A stretch of 64,000 bases of DNA from Shimia gijangensis (GTDB taxonomy: Bacteria > Pseudomonadota > Alphaproteobacteria > Rhodobacterales > Rhodobacteraceae): contig NZ_FQZQ01000011.1 of the NCBI RefSeq assembly GCF_900142085.1, positions 1-64,000 of the forward strand, written 5' to 3'. The translations under genes were made by a program, and so were the position numbers. Positions within the stretch are counted from its first letter, which is position 1. Each line of letters begins with the position of its first letter. Positions 28,988-37,009 of the stretch are shown in pieces. The notes beneath the pieces were generated by a model that saw nothing but the letters and a program-made list of their open reading frames with translations, had not been told where the DNA came from and made no database searches.

Positions 28988-29464
28988 ATGAACCGAAGGA
29001 TGCTTTTGAGTGGTCTTGTGGCCGGAGCAGGGTTGTCACCCTGGTTGATGCGCGAAGCGCAGGCCGCTGCGGAAGTTTTTGAGGTGACGCGCACGGATGC
29101 CGAATGGCGCGCAATGCTAAGTTCCCTTGAATACAAGGTGATGCGCAAAGAAGGCACCGAACGGGCAGGGTCTTCGCCGTTGGATAAAAACACAGCGCGC
29201 GGCACCTATGCCTGCCGTGGGTGTGATCTGGCGCTGTATTCCAGCAAGCACAAGTACGACAGCGGCACAGGCTGGCCAAGTTTTTATCAGGCCTTGCCAG
29301 ATGCGATCGCGACCAAGCCAGATCGCACACTTTGGGGGGTCCACACCGAATGCCACTGCCGTCGTTGTGGTAGTCATCTGGGTCATATTTTTGATGATGG
29401 TCCCAAACCTACGGGCAAGCGGCATTGCATCAATGGGGTGAGTTTGAAGTTTCAGGCGGCTTGA
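28988..29464 (+). CDS. msrB: Peptide-methionine (R)-S-oxide reductase MsrB, exported
   Basis: 158 residues from the ATG at 28988 (AAGGAG six bases upstream); a TTG at 28970 is less likely. It repairs methionine-R-sulfoxide in proteins. Zinc cysteines: C76 and C79 (CRGC), C124 and C127 (CRRC). Catalytic C147 in KRHCINGVSLKF. GWPSFY is the substrate-pocket signature. The N terminus is a signal peptide starting NRRMLLSGLVAGAG and ending near AQA-AAE, with the paired arginines and hydrophobic core of a Tat-like leader. A periplasmic location is therefore predicted. Confidence 0.92.
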   Translation: MNRRMLLSGLVAGAGLSPWLMREAQAAAEVFEVTRTDAEWRAMLSSLEYKVMRKEGTERAGSSPLDKNTARGTYACRGCDLALYSSKHKYDSGTGWPSFYQALPDAIATKPDRTLWGVHTECHCRRCGSHLGHIFDDGPKPTGKRHCINGVSLKFQAA

Positions 29465-29695
29465 GCCGGAAAAAGGCTGAGGCACGTTGCCCGAGGTGCG
29501 ATGGCTCGCAGAGCGCGACGGGTTCAGGACGAAGTCGCAACCCTTGGTGGCTTGTTGTGCTTCAATGACTGGGACGCGGGCAGAACCGACTTATTCAAAT
29601 GTTGAGGCAATGGCTGCTTCTTTTGCACGAAAGTCTAACACTCTCCCTTCGAAGTGAACAGATGGGCTGTCGGATGGCATCCAAAATATGCGAAA

Positions 29696-29704
29696 CAAAT
29701 TATC
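29696..29704 (+). promoter_or_regulatory. CAAATTATC element upstream of the LysR gene
   Basis: CAAATTATC followed by GGTTTG, 31 bases before the LysR start. The same nine bases occur inverted at 30652-30660 before the adjacent metabolic operon, as expected if the LysR protein binds both. The link is an inference from sequence only. Confidence 0.35.
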
Positions 29705-29734
29705 GGTTTGCGGTTCTGTCTATAGAAACTATGA

Positions 29735-30619
29735 ATGGACATGACCTTTGAACAACTCCGAACCTTCCTTTGGGTCGCCCGTCTGGGTGGCTTTCGCAAA
29801 GCCGCTGATCGGTTGCATCTGTCTCAACCAGCGGTTTCGACCCGCATTTCGAATTTGGAGCAAGAGCTTCGAGTGTCCTTGTTTGAGCGTGGTCCGGGCG
29901 AGCTGGTTCTGACAAAACACGGCACCTTGTTGCTGTCCTATGCCGAGCAGATGTTATTTGTCGAAGAAGAGATCAAACAGCGCGTTGCAAACCCGTCCGA
30001 GGCCGAAGGGTTGTTCCGGGTGGGGGCGTCTGAGACGATCGCGCAGGCGTGGCTGCCAGAGTTTCTCAAGGCCTTTAGCGAACAATATCCACGAGTCAAT
30101 GTGGACCTGACAGTCGATATTTCGCTTAACCTGCGCGATGCTCTGTTGGAACGAAAGCTTGATCTTGCGCTGCTAATGGGGCCGGTTTCCGAGTTTACGG
30201 TTGAGAACGTCGCTTTGCCCACCTTTGACCTGCATTGGTATCGCTCCACCACAAATCCGCAGACAGACCTGAGCAAAATTCCGGTTATTTCTTACTCGAA
30301 CAAAACACGCCCCTACCGAGAGTTGATGTCGGAATTGTCGCGTCGGATCGGGCCGAAACTGCGCATCTATTCTTCGGCTTCACTCTCAGCGAGTCTCAAG
30401 ATGATCGCGGCGGGAATCGCGGTGGGACCTTACCCGCGCGCGCTGGCCAATGATTTTCTTGAAGCCGGGCAGATCATTGAATTTGATCCGGGCTTTGGGC
30501 CACAACCCTTAGCGTTCACAGCCTCATATCTTTCTGAACCTCGCAGCTTTCTTGTTGAAAACAGTGCTGAAATTGCAAGCGAAGTGGCCCGGGAATGGGA
30601 CGAAACACACCCGAAGTGA
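29735..30619 (+). CDS. LysR-family transcriptional regulator
   Basis: 294 residues. The N-terminal winged helix-turn-helix reads FEQLRTFLWVARLGGFRKAA with LHLSQPAVSTRISNLEQEL (first about 60 residues), followed by a linker helix and a two-lobe effector domain (about 90-290). Lobe signatures include FRVGASETIAQAWLPEFL and DLALLMGPV. It is followed directly, in the same direction and after 94 bases, by the hydro-lyase/TRAP/pxp operon, so it is likely the operon's pathway-specific regulator. The effector could be 5-oxoproline or a related amino acid (inference). Confidence 0.9.
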   Translation: MDMTFEQLRTFLWVARLGGFRKAADRLHLSQPAVSTRISNLEQELRVSLFERGPGELVLTKHGTLLLSYAEQMLFVEEEIKQRVANPSEAEGLFRVGASETIAQAWLPEFLKAFSEQYPRVNVDLTVDISLNLRDALLERKLDLALLMGPVSEFTVENVALPTFDLHWYRSTTNPQTDLSKIPVISYSNKTRPYRELMSELSRRIGPKLRIYSSASLSASLKMIAAGIAVGPYPRALANDFLEAGQIIEFDPGFGPQPLAFTASYLSEPRSFLVENSAEIASEVAREWDETHPK

Positions 30620-30651
30620 ATTCAATTTTTCTATCGGCTTTGATCTAAAAT

Positions 30652-30660
30652 GATAATTTG
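30652..30660 (-). promoter_or_regulatory. Inverted CAAATTATC element upstream of the 5-oxoproline operon
   Basis: GATAATTTG on the plus strand, 54 bases before the start of the YcsI-like gene. It is the reverse complement of the element before the LysR gene. Candidate regulator site. Confidence 0.35.
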
Positions 30661-30713
30661 CGCGAAAGTGCGGCGGCATGTGATGATTTTGCAATGTCAC
30701 GAGGGCTGCATTG

Positions 30714-31541
30714 ATGACCATATCATCTGTTTCACATACCGATCTTGTTTCTGCCACGGCGGGTGATGTCAGGTCCGCTATTCGCAGCGGATCTTATGCC
30801 GGCCACACGGCGGGATTGGCAGCAGGCAATCTGCAGTGCAACCTTGCCATCCTGCCTGAGCGTTTTGCCTTGGATTTCCTGCGGTTTTGCCAGCGCAACC
30901 CCAAGCCCTGCCCGGTTGTAGGGGTTGGCGATACCGGTAATCCTCAGTTGCCTACTCTGGGCCGCGGCATTGATATTCGCACAGATGTCCCGAAATACCG
31001 TGTCTTCCGCAATGGCAGCCTGAGCAATGAGGTGACCGACATCGTTGATGTCTGGGCAGACGATCTTGTTACTGTGGCGCTTGGGTGTTCCTTTACCTTT
31101 GAAAACGCGCTTTTGCGCAATGGCATTCCTGTTCGCCACAGTGAGACAGGCAAGAACGTTCCGATGTATCGCTCGAACATAGATCTGGTCCCGGCCGGAC
31201 CATTCGGCGGACAGATGGTGGTGACCATGCGACCTATTCCTGAGGGCCAGGTGAACCGGACACGAGAGATTTGCAGCCGCTATCCACAGGCACACGGAGC
31301 CCCGATTGCGGTTGGAGATCCGGCGCAGATCGGCATTGCCGACCTGTCCCGCCCCGATTGGGGGGATGCTGTGGACATCAAACCCGGCGAAGTACCGGTC
31401 TATTGGGCCTGCGGTGTGACGCCGCAAAACGTCCTTTTGGATGCAGGTCTGCCGATCTGCATCACCCATTCCCCCGGCCACATGCTGGTCGCAGACGTGG
31501 CGGAAGATGCCGAAACTACAATTCTGAACACAAGTGAATGA
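30714..31541 (+). CDS. YcsI/DUF1445 family putative hydro-lyase
   Basis: 275 residues from the ATG at 30714 (GAGGG at 30701-30705). Family signatures: RSGSYAGHTAGLAAGNLQCNL (read as RSGSYAGHTAGL then GNLQCNLAILP), FLRFCQRNPKPCPVVGV, VALGCSFTFENALL, and the closing segment CGVTPQNVLLDAGLPICITH with SPGHMLVADV. This family (Pfam name D-glutamate cyclase, PF07286) includes B. subtilis YcsI and the N-terminal part of mammalian DGLUCY. Its presence at the head of a pxpABC operon matches the B. subtilis arrangement. A role in 5-oxoproline or D-glutamate metabolism is probable; the exact reaction is unproven. Confidence 0.85.
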   Translation: MTISSVSHTDLVSATAGDVRSAIRSGSYAGHTAGLAAGNLQCNLAILPERFALDFLRFCQRNPKPCPVVGVGDTGNPQLPTLGRGIDIRTDVPKYRVFRNGSLSNEVTDIVDVWADDLVTVALGCSFTFENALLRNGIPVRHSETGKNVPMYRSNIDLVPAGPFGGQMVVTMRPIPEGQVNRTREICSRYPQAHGAPIAVGDPAQIGIADLSRPDWGDAVDIKPGEVPVYWACGVTPQNVLLDAGLPICITHSPGHMLVADVAEDAETTILNTSE

Positions 31542-31563
31542 AACCGACAAGGAGACTGAACCC

Positions 31564-32595
31564 ATGAAACGAACGCTAACCTTTCTTGCAGCAAGCACGA
31601 TGCTTGCGACACCTGCTCTGGCCGAAAACCTGTCTGTCGTTGGCAGCTGGTCCAGCCTGCCACTGCACAAGCAATATGAAACACCGTTCTGGAGCGAAAC
31701 ACTGCCCGCAGCCTCGGGCGGTAACATCAGCGTTGAACTGACCACCCACAACCAGATGAGCCTTGGGCTGGGTGATATCTATCCGTTACTGGGCCAAGGT
31801 GTGTATGATGTGGCGATGACCGTTGCGGATTACGCCGTTGCCGACGCACCCGAGCTTGAAGGGCTGGACGTGCCATTGCTGGCGCTGACCGCAGACGAAG
31901 CGCGCGCCATGGTCGACGCGGCGCGCCCGTTGGTGTCAGACATTTACCGTGACCGTTTCAATTCTCACGTTCTGGCCATCGCGCCTTATCCGCCGCAGGT
32001 CGTGTTCTGCAATCATGAGATCGCAGGGCTGGATGATCTGAAGGGGCTCAAAGTGCGGGCCTCGGGTCGGATGACCGCCAAATTGCTGGAAGCTTTGGGC
32101 GCCGAGGGCGTGAACGTGTCATTCTCGGAAGTGCCGGGAGCCTTGCAGAATGGTGTTGTTGATTGCGCCGTGACAGGCGCAGGGTCCGGCTATAGCGCCG
32201 GCTGGTGGGAGGTGTCGACCCATCTGCTGCCGATCCCGCTGGGAGGCTGGGATTCGGTTGTGACCGCCATCAATATGGACAAATGGAACAGTCTGAACGC
32301 TGATACGCAGGCGCTGATCTCCAGTGAGATTGCCAGCGGGTTCGAAGGCCCAGCCTGGGACAATGCGCAGGACGCCTTGGTCAATGACATTGCCTGCCTG
32401 ACCGGCAATGGCGAGTGTCCGGCAGGCGAGGCCCGTTCGATGAAACTGGTTGAGGCAAGCGACGCCGATTTTGCCCGGGCACGTGATATCCTGACCAGCG
32501 AAGTTCTTCCCGATTGGGCCGAACGCGCCGGAGGTGACTGGGCCAAACGCTGGAATGAAAGCGTGGGTCAGGTCGTTGGTGTGACGATCGAATAA
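31564..32595 (+). CDS. TRAP transporter substrate-binding protein (DctP type)
   Basis: 343 residues from MKRTLTFLAASTML, with AAGGAG 10 bases upstream. The frame extends ten codons upstream into the previous gene's end. Signal peptide cleaved after PALA (residue 20). The mature protein has DctP-type features: a substrate-carboxylate clamp region in LKGLKVRASGRMTAKLLEALG and the later VPGALQNGVVDCAVTG motif. A periplasmic solute receptor for the DctQM permease encoded next. Given the neighbours, the ligand may be 5-oxoproline or a related carboxylate; this is inference. Confidence 0.9.
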   Translation: MKRTLTFLAASTMLATPALAENLSVVGSWSSLPLHKQYETPFWSETLPAASGGNISVELTTHNQMSLGLGDIYPLLGQGVYDVAMTVADYAVADAPELEGLDVPLLALTADEARAMVDAARPLVSDIYRDRFNSHVLAIAPYPPQVVFCNHEIAGLDDLKGLKVRASGRMTAKLLEALGAEGVNVSFSEVPGALQNGVVDCAVTGAGSGYSAGWWEVSTHLLPIPLGGWDSVVTAINMDKWNSLNADTQALISSEIASGFEGPAWDNAQDALVNDIACLTGNGECPAGEARSMKLVEASDADFARARDILTSEVLPDWAERAGGDWAKRWNESVGQVVGVTIE

Positions 32596-32620
32596 CGCAA
32601 GACCAAGGGAAGTGACCGAT

Positions 32621-33169
32621 ATGGAACTCAAGATGATACAGAACCTTCGGGTGATTAATCGGGGGGTTGCCCTGATGGTTGGCCTTGGCTTGCTGCTTTG
32701 CGCAGGATTTGTGCTAACCGACATTATCATGCGCCAGATCGGCACGTCCCTTGGTGGCACAGAAGAGATCGCCGGCTACGCTATGGCGCTGGCGACTTCA
32801 TGGGGGATGTCCTTTACGCTGCTCGAACTTGGGCATGTGCGGATTGACCTTGTGCGTGTCCGGGGCGGGAGCCTTGTGCGTGCGCTGTTTGACGTATTTT
32901 CCATGATCGTGATGACCGGCGTTATTGTCACCATCGCGATCAAGGCCTGGCCGGTTCTGGAGCGCTCCATCACCAACGGATCACGCGCCAACACCCCGCT
33001 GGAGACACCGCTGGTCTGGGTGCAGGCCCCGTGGTTTGCTGGATGGGTCTGGTTTGCGTTGATGTCTGCCCTGACAACCCTTGCCGCCCTCAGCCTTTTG
33101 GTGAAACGACGCCACAAAGAAACCGAGAGCTTTGTTGGCGCCTTCGCAGAGCAGGAGATGTTGCAATGA
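32621..33169 (+). CDS. TRAP transporter small membrane subunit (DctQ type)
   Basis: 182 residues from the ATG at 32621 (AAGGGA ten bases upstream; a GTG at 32612 is too close to it). Four hydrophobic segments. GTSLGGTEEIAGYAMALAT is the DctQ signature after the first helix pair. It scaffolds the large DctM subunit in the inner membrane. The gene ends with TGA overlapping the start of dctM (ATGA), showing coupled translation. Confidence 0.9.
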   Translation: MELKMIQNLRVINRGVALMVGLGLLLCAGFVLTDIIMRQIGTSLGGTEEIAGYAMALATSWGMSFTLLELGHVRIDLVRVRGGSLVRALFDVFSMIVMTGVIVTIAIKAWPVLERSITNGSRANTPLETPLVWVQAPWFAGWVWFALMSALTTLAALSLLVKRRHKETESFVGAFAEQEMLQ

Positions 33170-34449
33170 TCGCCTATGTTTCTGTCGGCCTGCTTGGCCT
33201 GCTGGCCCTGTCCATTCCCGTTGGTATCGTGTTGTTTCTGCTGGGGTTCGGGATTGATACGTTCTTTTCCAGTTTTCCGCTGACGCGCGGGCTGGGAAAT
33301 ATGGTCTGGTCGTCGTCCAATTCGGCGACGCTGATCGCTATTCCATTCTTTGTTCTGCTGGGCGAAATCCTTGTGCGCAGCGGCGTTGCAACCCGCACCT
33401 ATGCGGCACTTGACCGGTGGGTTTCATGGCTGCCGGGAGGGTTGGTTCACGCCAATGTCGCCACCGCCACGATGTTCTCGGCCACCTCCGGGTCATCAGT
33501 TGCCACTGCAGCCACGGTTGCGACGGTAGCCATGCCACAGGCCGAGAAACTGGGCTATGACCCCAAGCTGTTTTCCGGTGCGATTGCAGCGGGTGGTACG
33601 TTAGGCATCATGATCCCACCGTCGATCAACTTGATCGTCTATGGCTTTCTCACACAATCCTCAATTCCGCAGCTGTTCCTAGCCGGTTTGATCCCGGGTC
33701 TGGCGCTGGCCATTGCCTTTATGGCGGTCACTGCGGTCATCTGTCTGATCCGCCCCGAACTGGGCGGGGTGCGGCGCACATTCCCTTTCCCCAAAATGCT
33801 GCGTGCCCTGATTGATCTGGTCCCAATCATCATTCTATTCGGCCTGATCGTCGGCTCCATCTATCGTGGCTGGGCCACCCCGACCGAAGCGGCAGCGGTG
33901 GGCGTGGCCGGTGCGCTGGTCATCGCACTGTTCTTTGGTGGCGTGTCCTGGGACATGATGACCCAAAGCCTGACAGGCACGGTCAAGATCACCTCGATGA
34001 TCATGCTGATCGTAATCGGTGCATCGTTCCTGAACTTTACACTGGCCTCGGCGGGTCTTGGGCGGGAACTAACCACGTTCATCAACGGGCTTGGTCTGAC
34101 ACCGCTCAAAACAATTCTGGTGATTGTGGTGCTTTATATCGTGCTGGGGTTCTTCATTGAGACTCTGTCGTTGATGGTCGTAACCATTCCGATCATCGTG
34201 CCCCTGGTTGTGGCCCAGGGCTATGACGTGATCTGGTTTGGCATCCTGATGATTGTGCTGATCGAAATGGCGCTGATTACGCCGCCGGTGGGGCTGAACC
34301 TCTATGTGGTGCAAGGCGCGCGCAAATCAGGCAGCCTGAACGAAGTGATGCTGGGGGCTTTGCCCTATTGCCTGACAATGCTGGCAATGGCCTTCCTGCT
34401 GATCGCCTTTCCAAGCATAGCCCTCTTCTTGCCGAATGCCTTGCAGTAG
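33166..34449 (+). CDS. TRAP transporter large permease subunit (DctM type)
   Basis: 427 residues from the ATG overlapping the DctQ stop. About 12 hydrophobic segments. Family motifs: IAIPFFVLLGEILVRSGVA, AAGGTLGIMIPPSINLIVYG (conserved Pro-Pro hairpin) and WATPTEAAAVGVAGAL. Near the end, LIEMALITPPVGLNLYVVQG is the second substrate-site motif. It couples sodium to uptake of the ligand delivered by DctP. One hundred bases separate it from pxpA; no clear terminator is seen there. Confidence 0.93.
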   Translation: MIAYVSVGLLGLLALSIPVGIVLFLLGFGIDTFFSSFPLTRGLGNMVWSSSNSATLIAIPFFVLLGEILVRSGVATRTYAALDRWVSWLPGGLVHANVATATMFSATSGSSVATAATVATVAMPQAEKLGYDPKLFSGAIAAGGTLGIMIPPSINLIVYGFLTQSSIPQLFLAGLIPGLALAIAFMAVTAVICLIRPELGGVRRTFPFPKMLRALIDLVPIIILFGLIVGSIYRGWATPTEAAAVGVAGALVIALFFGGVSWDMMTQSLTGTVKITSMIMLIVIGASFLNFTLASAGLGRELTTFINGLGLTPLKTILVIVVLYIVLGFFIETLSLMVVTIPIIVPLVVAQGYDVIWFGILMIVLIEMALITPPVGLNLYVVQGARKSGSLNEVMLGALPYCLTMLAMAFLLIAFPSIALFLPNALQ

Positions 34450-34549
34450 GACGCAGACGACCCTTTGATAATCAACCGCCTTGGCCCATCTGATGTGTTT
34501 CCTCGTGGTAACACCAATCTGACTGGGTTTAGCAAAGAAAGCCGGAAAA

Positions 34550-35311
34550 ATGGAAATCGACCTTAATTCTGATCTTGGCGAAGGGTTCGGTCCCTGGGCC
34601 ATGGGCGATGATGCTCAAATGCTGTCCATTGTGACCTCGGCCAACATTGCTTGCGGCGGCCATGCTAGCGACCCTGAAACCATGTACCGCACGCTACAAC
34701 TGGCGAAAGAGAACGGCGTCAATGTGGGTGCACATCCGGGCTTTCGTGATCGCGAAGGGTTCGGGCGCCGGGTGATCCCCATGTCCCCGGCTGAAGCTGG
34801 TCGCATGTGTGCCGCCCAGATCGGGGCGTTGATGGGGATGGCCGCGCAGGTTGGCGTTCCCGTGACATATGTGAAACCACATGGGGCACTGGGCAATCTG
34901 GCCGCAAGGGATCGCGATGTGGCTGATGCGATTGTTGCGGCGGTCAGGGCGATCGACCCGACCCTTGCCATGCTGGCGATATCGGGCACCCAGAGCGAAC
35001 AGGCCGCGCGCGCGGCGGACGTGCCGGTTTTTTCCGAGATTTTTGCGGACCGCGGCTATCTTTCGACCGGACACTTGGTGCCACGTGGCCAGAAGGGCGC
35101 GATGATCCATGACACGGATGAGGCCGCCGAGCGTTTGATGTCCTTCCTTGAAACCGGTCTGATGCCGGTCATTGACGGCGATCCTATCAAACTGGAGGCA
35201 CAGTCGATCTGTGTCCACGGTGACAGCCCCGGCGCGGTTGAGATGGCGCGGGGGATCCGCCAGAGGCTGACGGAGCGCGGTGTGCGTATCTCGCGTTTTT
35301 CAACGGTTTGA
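34550..35311 (+). CDS. pxpA: 5-oxoprolinase subunit PxpA (LamB/YcsF family)
   Basis: 253 residues. With PxpB and PxpC it forms the prokaryotic ATP-dependent 5-oxoprolinase, which opens 5-oxo-L-proline (pyroglutamate) to glutamate. LamB/YcsF signatures: EIDLNSDLGEGFGPW at 2-16, NIACGGHASDPETM, VGAHPGFRDREGFGRR and VTYVKPHGALGNLAA. SEIFADRGYLSTGHLVPR and VHGDSPGAVEMARGIR complete the barrel motifs. Full length and intact. pxpB starts nine bases after its stop. Confidence 0.95.
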   Translation: MEIDLNSDLGEGFGPWAMGDDAQMLSIVTSANIACGGHASDPETMYRTLQLAKENGVNVGAHPGFRDREGFGRRVIPMSPAEAGRMCAAQIGALMGMAAQVGVPVTYVKPHGALGNLAARDRDVADAIVAAVRAIDPTLAMLAISGTQSEQAARAADVPVFSEIFADRGYLSTGHLVPRGQKGAMIHDTDEAAERLMSFLETGLMPVIDGDPIKLEAQSICVHGDSPGAVEMARGIRQRLTERGVRISRFSTV

Positions 35312-35319
35312 GGTCGGTT

Positions 35320-36009
35320 ATGGAGCCCAGATTTACACCTGTCGCGGACCATGCGGTGCTGGTGTCCTTTGCAAATGAGATCAACGAAGACGCGCATGCC
35401 ATCGTTGTCTCACTGGATCGGGCGATTGCGGCACATCCCCCGGTTGGGTTTATTGAAACGGTGCCTGCGCTGGTGAATCTGTTGGTCTCGTTTGACGTCA
35501 TGGAGACCGACCATGCCCGCATCGAGAATCACGTCCGGGCGCTTTTGGCAGGTCTGGAAATCCAGAAAGTTATGGGCATCCAGCGGCAGGTGCAAGTGTG
35601 CTACGAGCCCCCCTTTGCCCCGGATCTTGCGGCGGTTGCCTCTGCGACCGGGCTTTCGGAGGAGGTGGTCGTTAATGCCCACCTTGCGGGGCAGTATGAT
35701 GTTTTGATGTACGGGTTTTCGCCCGGCTATGCCTATCTGTCCGGCGTATCAGAGCAGATACAGGTGCCGCGCAAACCGGCCCCCGTTCGGGATGTGCCTG
35801 AGGGCAGTGTTATCATTGCCGGTCCGCAATGCCTTGTGACCACCCTGACAATGCCCACGGGCTGGTCAATCATCGGACGGTCCCCGACACCGATCCTGAC
35901 CGGTGATCCAGAGCACCCATTCCTGTTTGATGTGGGGGACAGCGTGGTGTTTGAGCGGATCGACCGCGATACATTTGATCGTCTGCAGAAGGACGCAGGT
36001 CATGTCTGA
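35320..36009 (+). CDS. pxpB: 5-oxoprolinase subunit PxpB (KipI family)
   Basis: 229 residues from the ATG at 35320 (GAGGTCGG just upstream; a TTG at 35308 overlaps the pxpA stop). KipI-like (AHS1) domain: YGFSPGYAYLSGVSEQ, PRKPAPVRDVPEGSVIIAG and TGWSIIGRSPTPIL are present. In B. subtilis the orthologue was first described as KipI, an inhibitor of the sporulation kinase; in most bacteria it is a PxpABC component. Overlaps pxpC by eight bases. Confidence 0.93.
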   Translation: MEPRFTPVADHAVLVSFANEINEDAHAIVVSLDRAIAAHPPVGFIETVPALVNLLVSFDVMETDHARIENHVRALLAGLEIQKVMGIQRQVQVCYEPPFAPDLAAVASATGLSEEVVVNAHLAGQYDVLMYGFSPGYAYLSGVSEQIQVPRKPAPVRDVPEGSVIIAGPQCLVTTLTMPTGWSIIGRSPTPILTGDPEHPFLFDVGDSVVFERIDRDTFDRLQKDAGHV

Positions 36010-37003
36010 CGCAGAATTCACGGTGTCCTTTGCCGGCCCGCTTGTCACCTTTCAGGACAGCGGGCGCCTTGGCAATATGCGCTACGGCGTGTCGGCCTCG
36101 GGCCCCATGGACCGCCTGTCTTTTGACGCGGCCCATGCTGCACTTGGCAATCTGGCGGGCCAGACAGCCATTGAAATTTCGTTGGGTGGATTGATCCTGC
36201 AATGCAGGGTCGGGGCGGTGACGGTGGCAATCACGGGCGGGGATTTTGTCATCGACCATGCCGGGCATAAATCCGGCTCCTGGACGATCCTGACAATTGA
36301 AAAAGGCGAGCGCCTGACCATCCGCGCCGGTAAAGCAGGAAGTTGGGCCTATCTTGCCTTTGCGGGAAATCTGCACGCAAGGGACTGGCTGGGAAGTCAG
36401 GCGACGCATTCACCCTCAGGGTTCGGCGGCGGTGCGTTGCAGACCGGGCAAACCCTGAAGGTATTGCAGACGTCGGTGCGCGCGGACCGGCTGGGCGAGG
36501 TGCCAAAACCAGACTTTGCCCCCGACGGCCCCTTTCGCGTTGTGACCGGCCCGCAGGATCGGCATTTCGCCAAGGAGGCGCTGAACCGATTTGTGACGGA
36601 TCAGTTCAAGGTCACAGATGCCTATGACCGGATGGGTATGCGGCTTGATGGCCCGATGCTGAACTTGGAGGATGCGCTCTCGATCCCGTCTGAACCCATT
36701 ACGCGGGGATCTGTTCAGGTGTCAGGAGATGGCGTTCCAACCGTGCTTCTGGCTGATCATCAAACGACGGGGGGTTACCCAAAGATCGCGACGGTCATCT
36801 CCTGTGATACCTGCCGACTGACGCAGCTTCGATCAGGTCAGTCGGTTCGGTTTGCGCCGGTGACCGCACAGAAAGCTGTAGACGTGGCCCGACAGTACGC
36901 GACAAACAAGGCGCGATACCTCGCCCAGATCGCCGTGCCACGAGGAACACTGGAACAACGTCTGATGAGTGAGAACCTGATCCATGGCTGGATTGGCGAC
37001 TAA
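36002..37003 (+). CDS. pxpC: 5-oxoprolinase subunit PxpC (KipA, biotin-dependent carboxylase-like)
   Basis: 333 residues from the ATG at 36002; the frame is open upstream only through overlap with pxpB. AHS2/KipA domain signatures: TFQDSGRLGNMRYGVSASG with PMDRLSFDAAHAALGN, the GPQDRHF segment, YDRMGMRLDGP and LLADHQTTGGYPKIATV. With PxpB it forms the half of 5-oxoprolinase that activates the ring. The gene is full length and ends right at the remnant of a decayed metallo-hydrolase gene on the other strand. Confidence 0.93.
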   Translation: MSDAEFTVSFAGPLVTFQDSGRLGNMRYGVSASGPMDRLSFDAAHAALGNLAGQTAIEISLGGLILQCRVGAVTVAITGGDFVIDHAGHKSGSWTILTIEKGERLTIRAGKAGSWAYLAFAGNLHARDWLGSQATHSPSGFGGGALQTGQTLKVLQTSVRADRLGEVPKPDFAPDGPFRVVTGPQDRHFAKEALNRFVTDQFKVTDAYDRMGMRLDGPMLNLEDALSIPSEPITRGSVQVSGDGVPTVLLADHQTTGGYPKIATVISCDTCRLTQLRSGQSVRFAPVTAQKAVDVARQYATNKARYLAQIAVPRGTLEQRLMSENLIHGWIGD

Positions 37004-37009
37004 CTTATA

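Noticed and set aside
29465-29734. Short open frames after msrB (for example 34 codons from the ATG at 29501)
   Set aside because: No ribosome site, family signal or conserved motif was seen; probably non-coding promoter region of the LysR gene.
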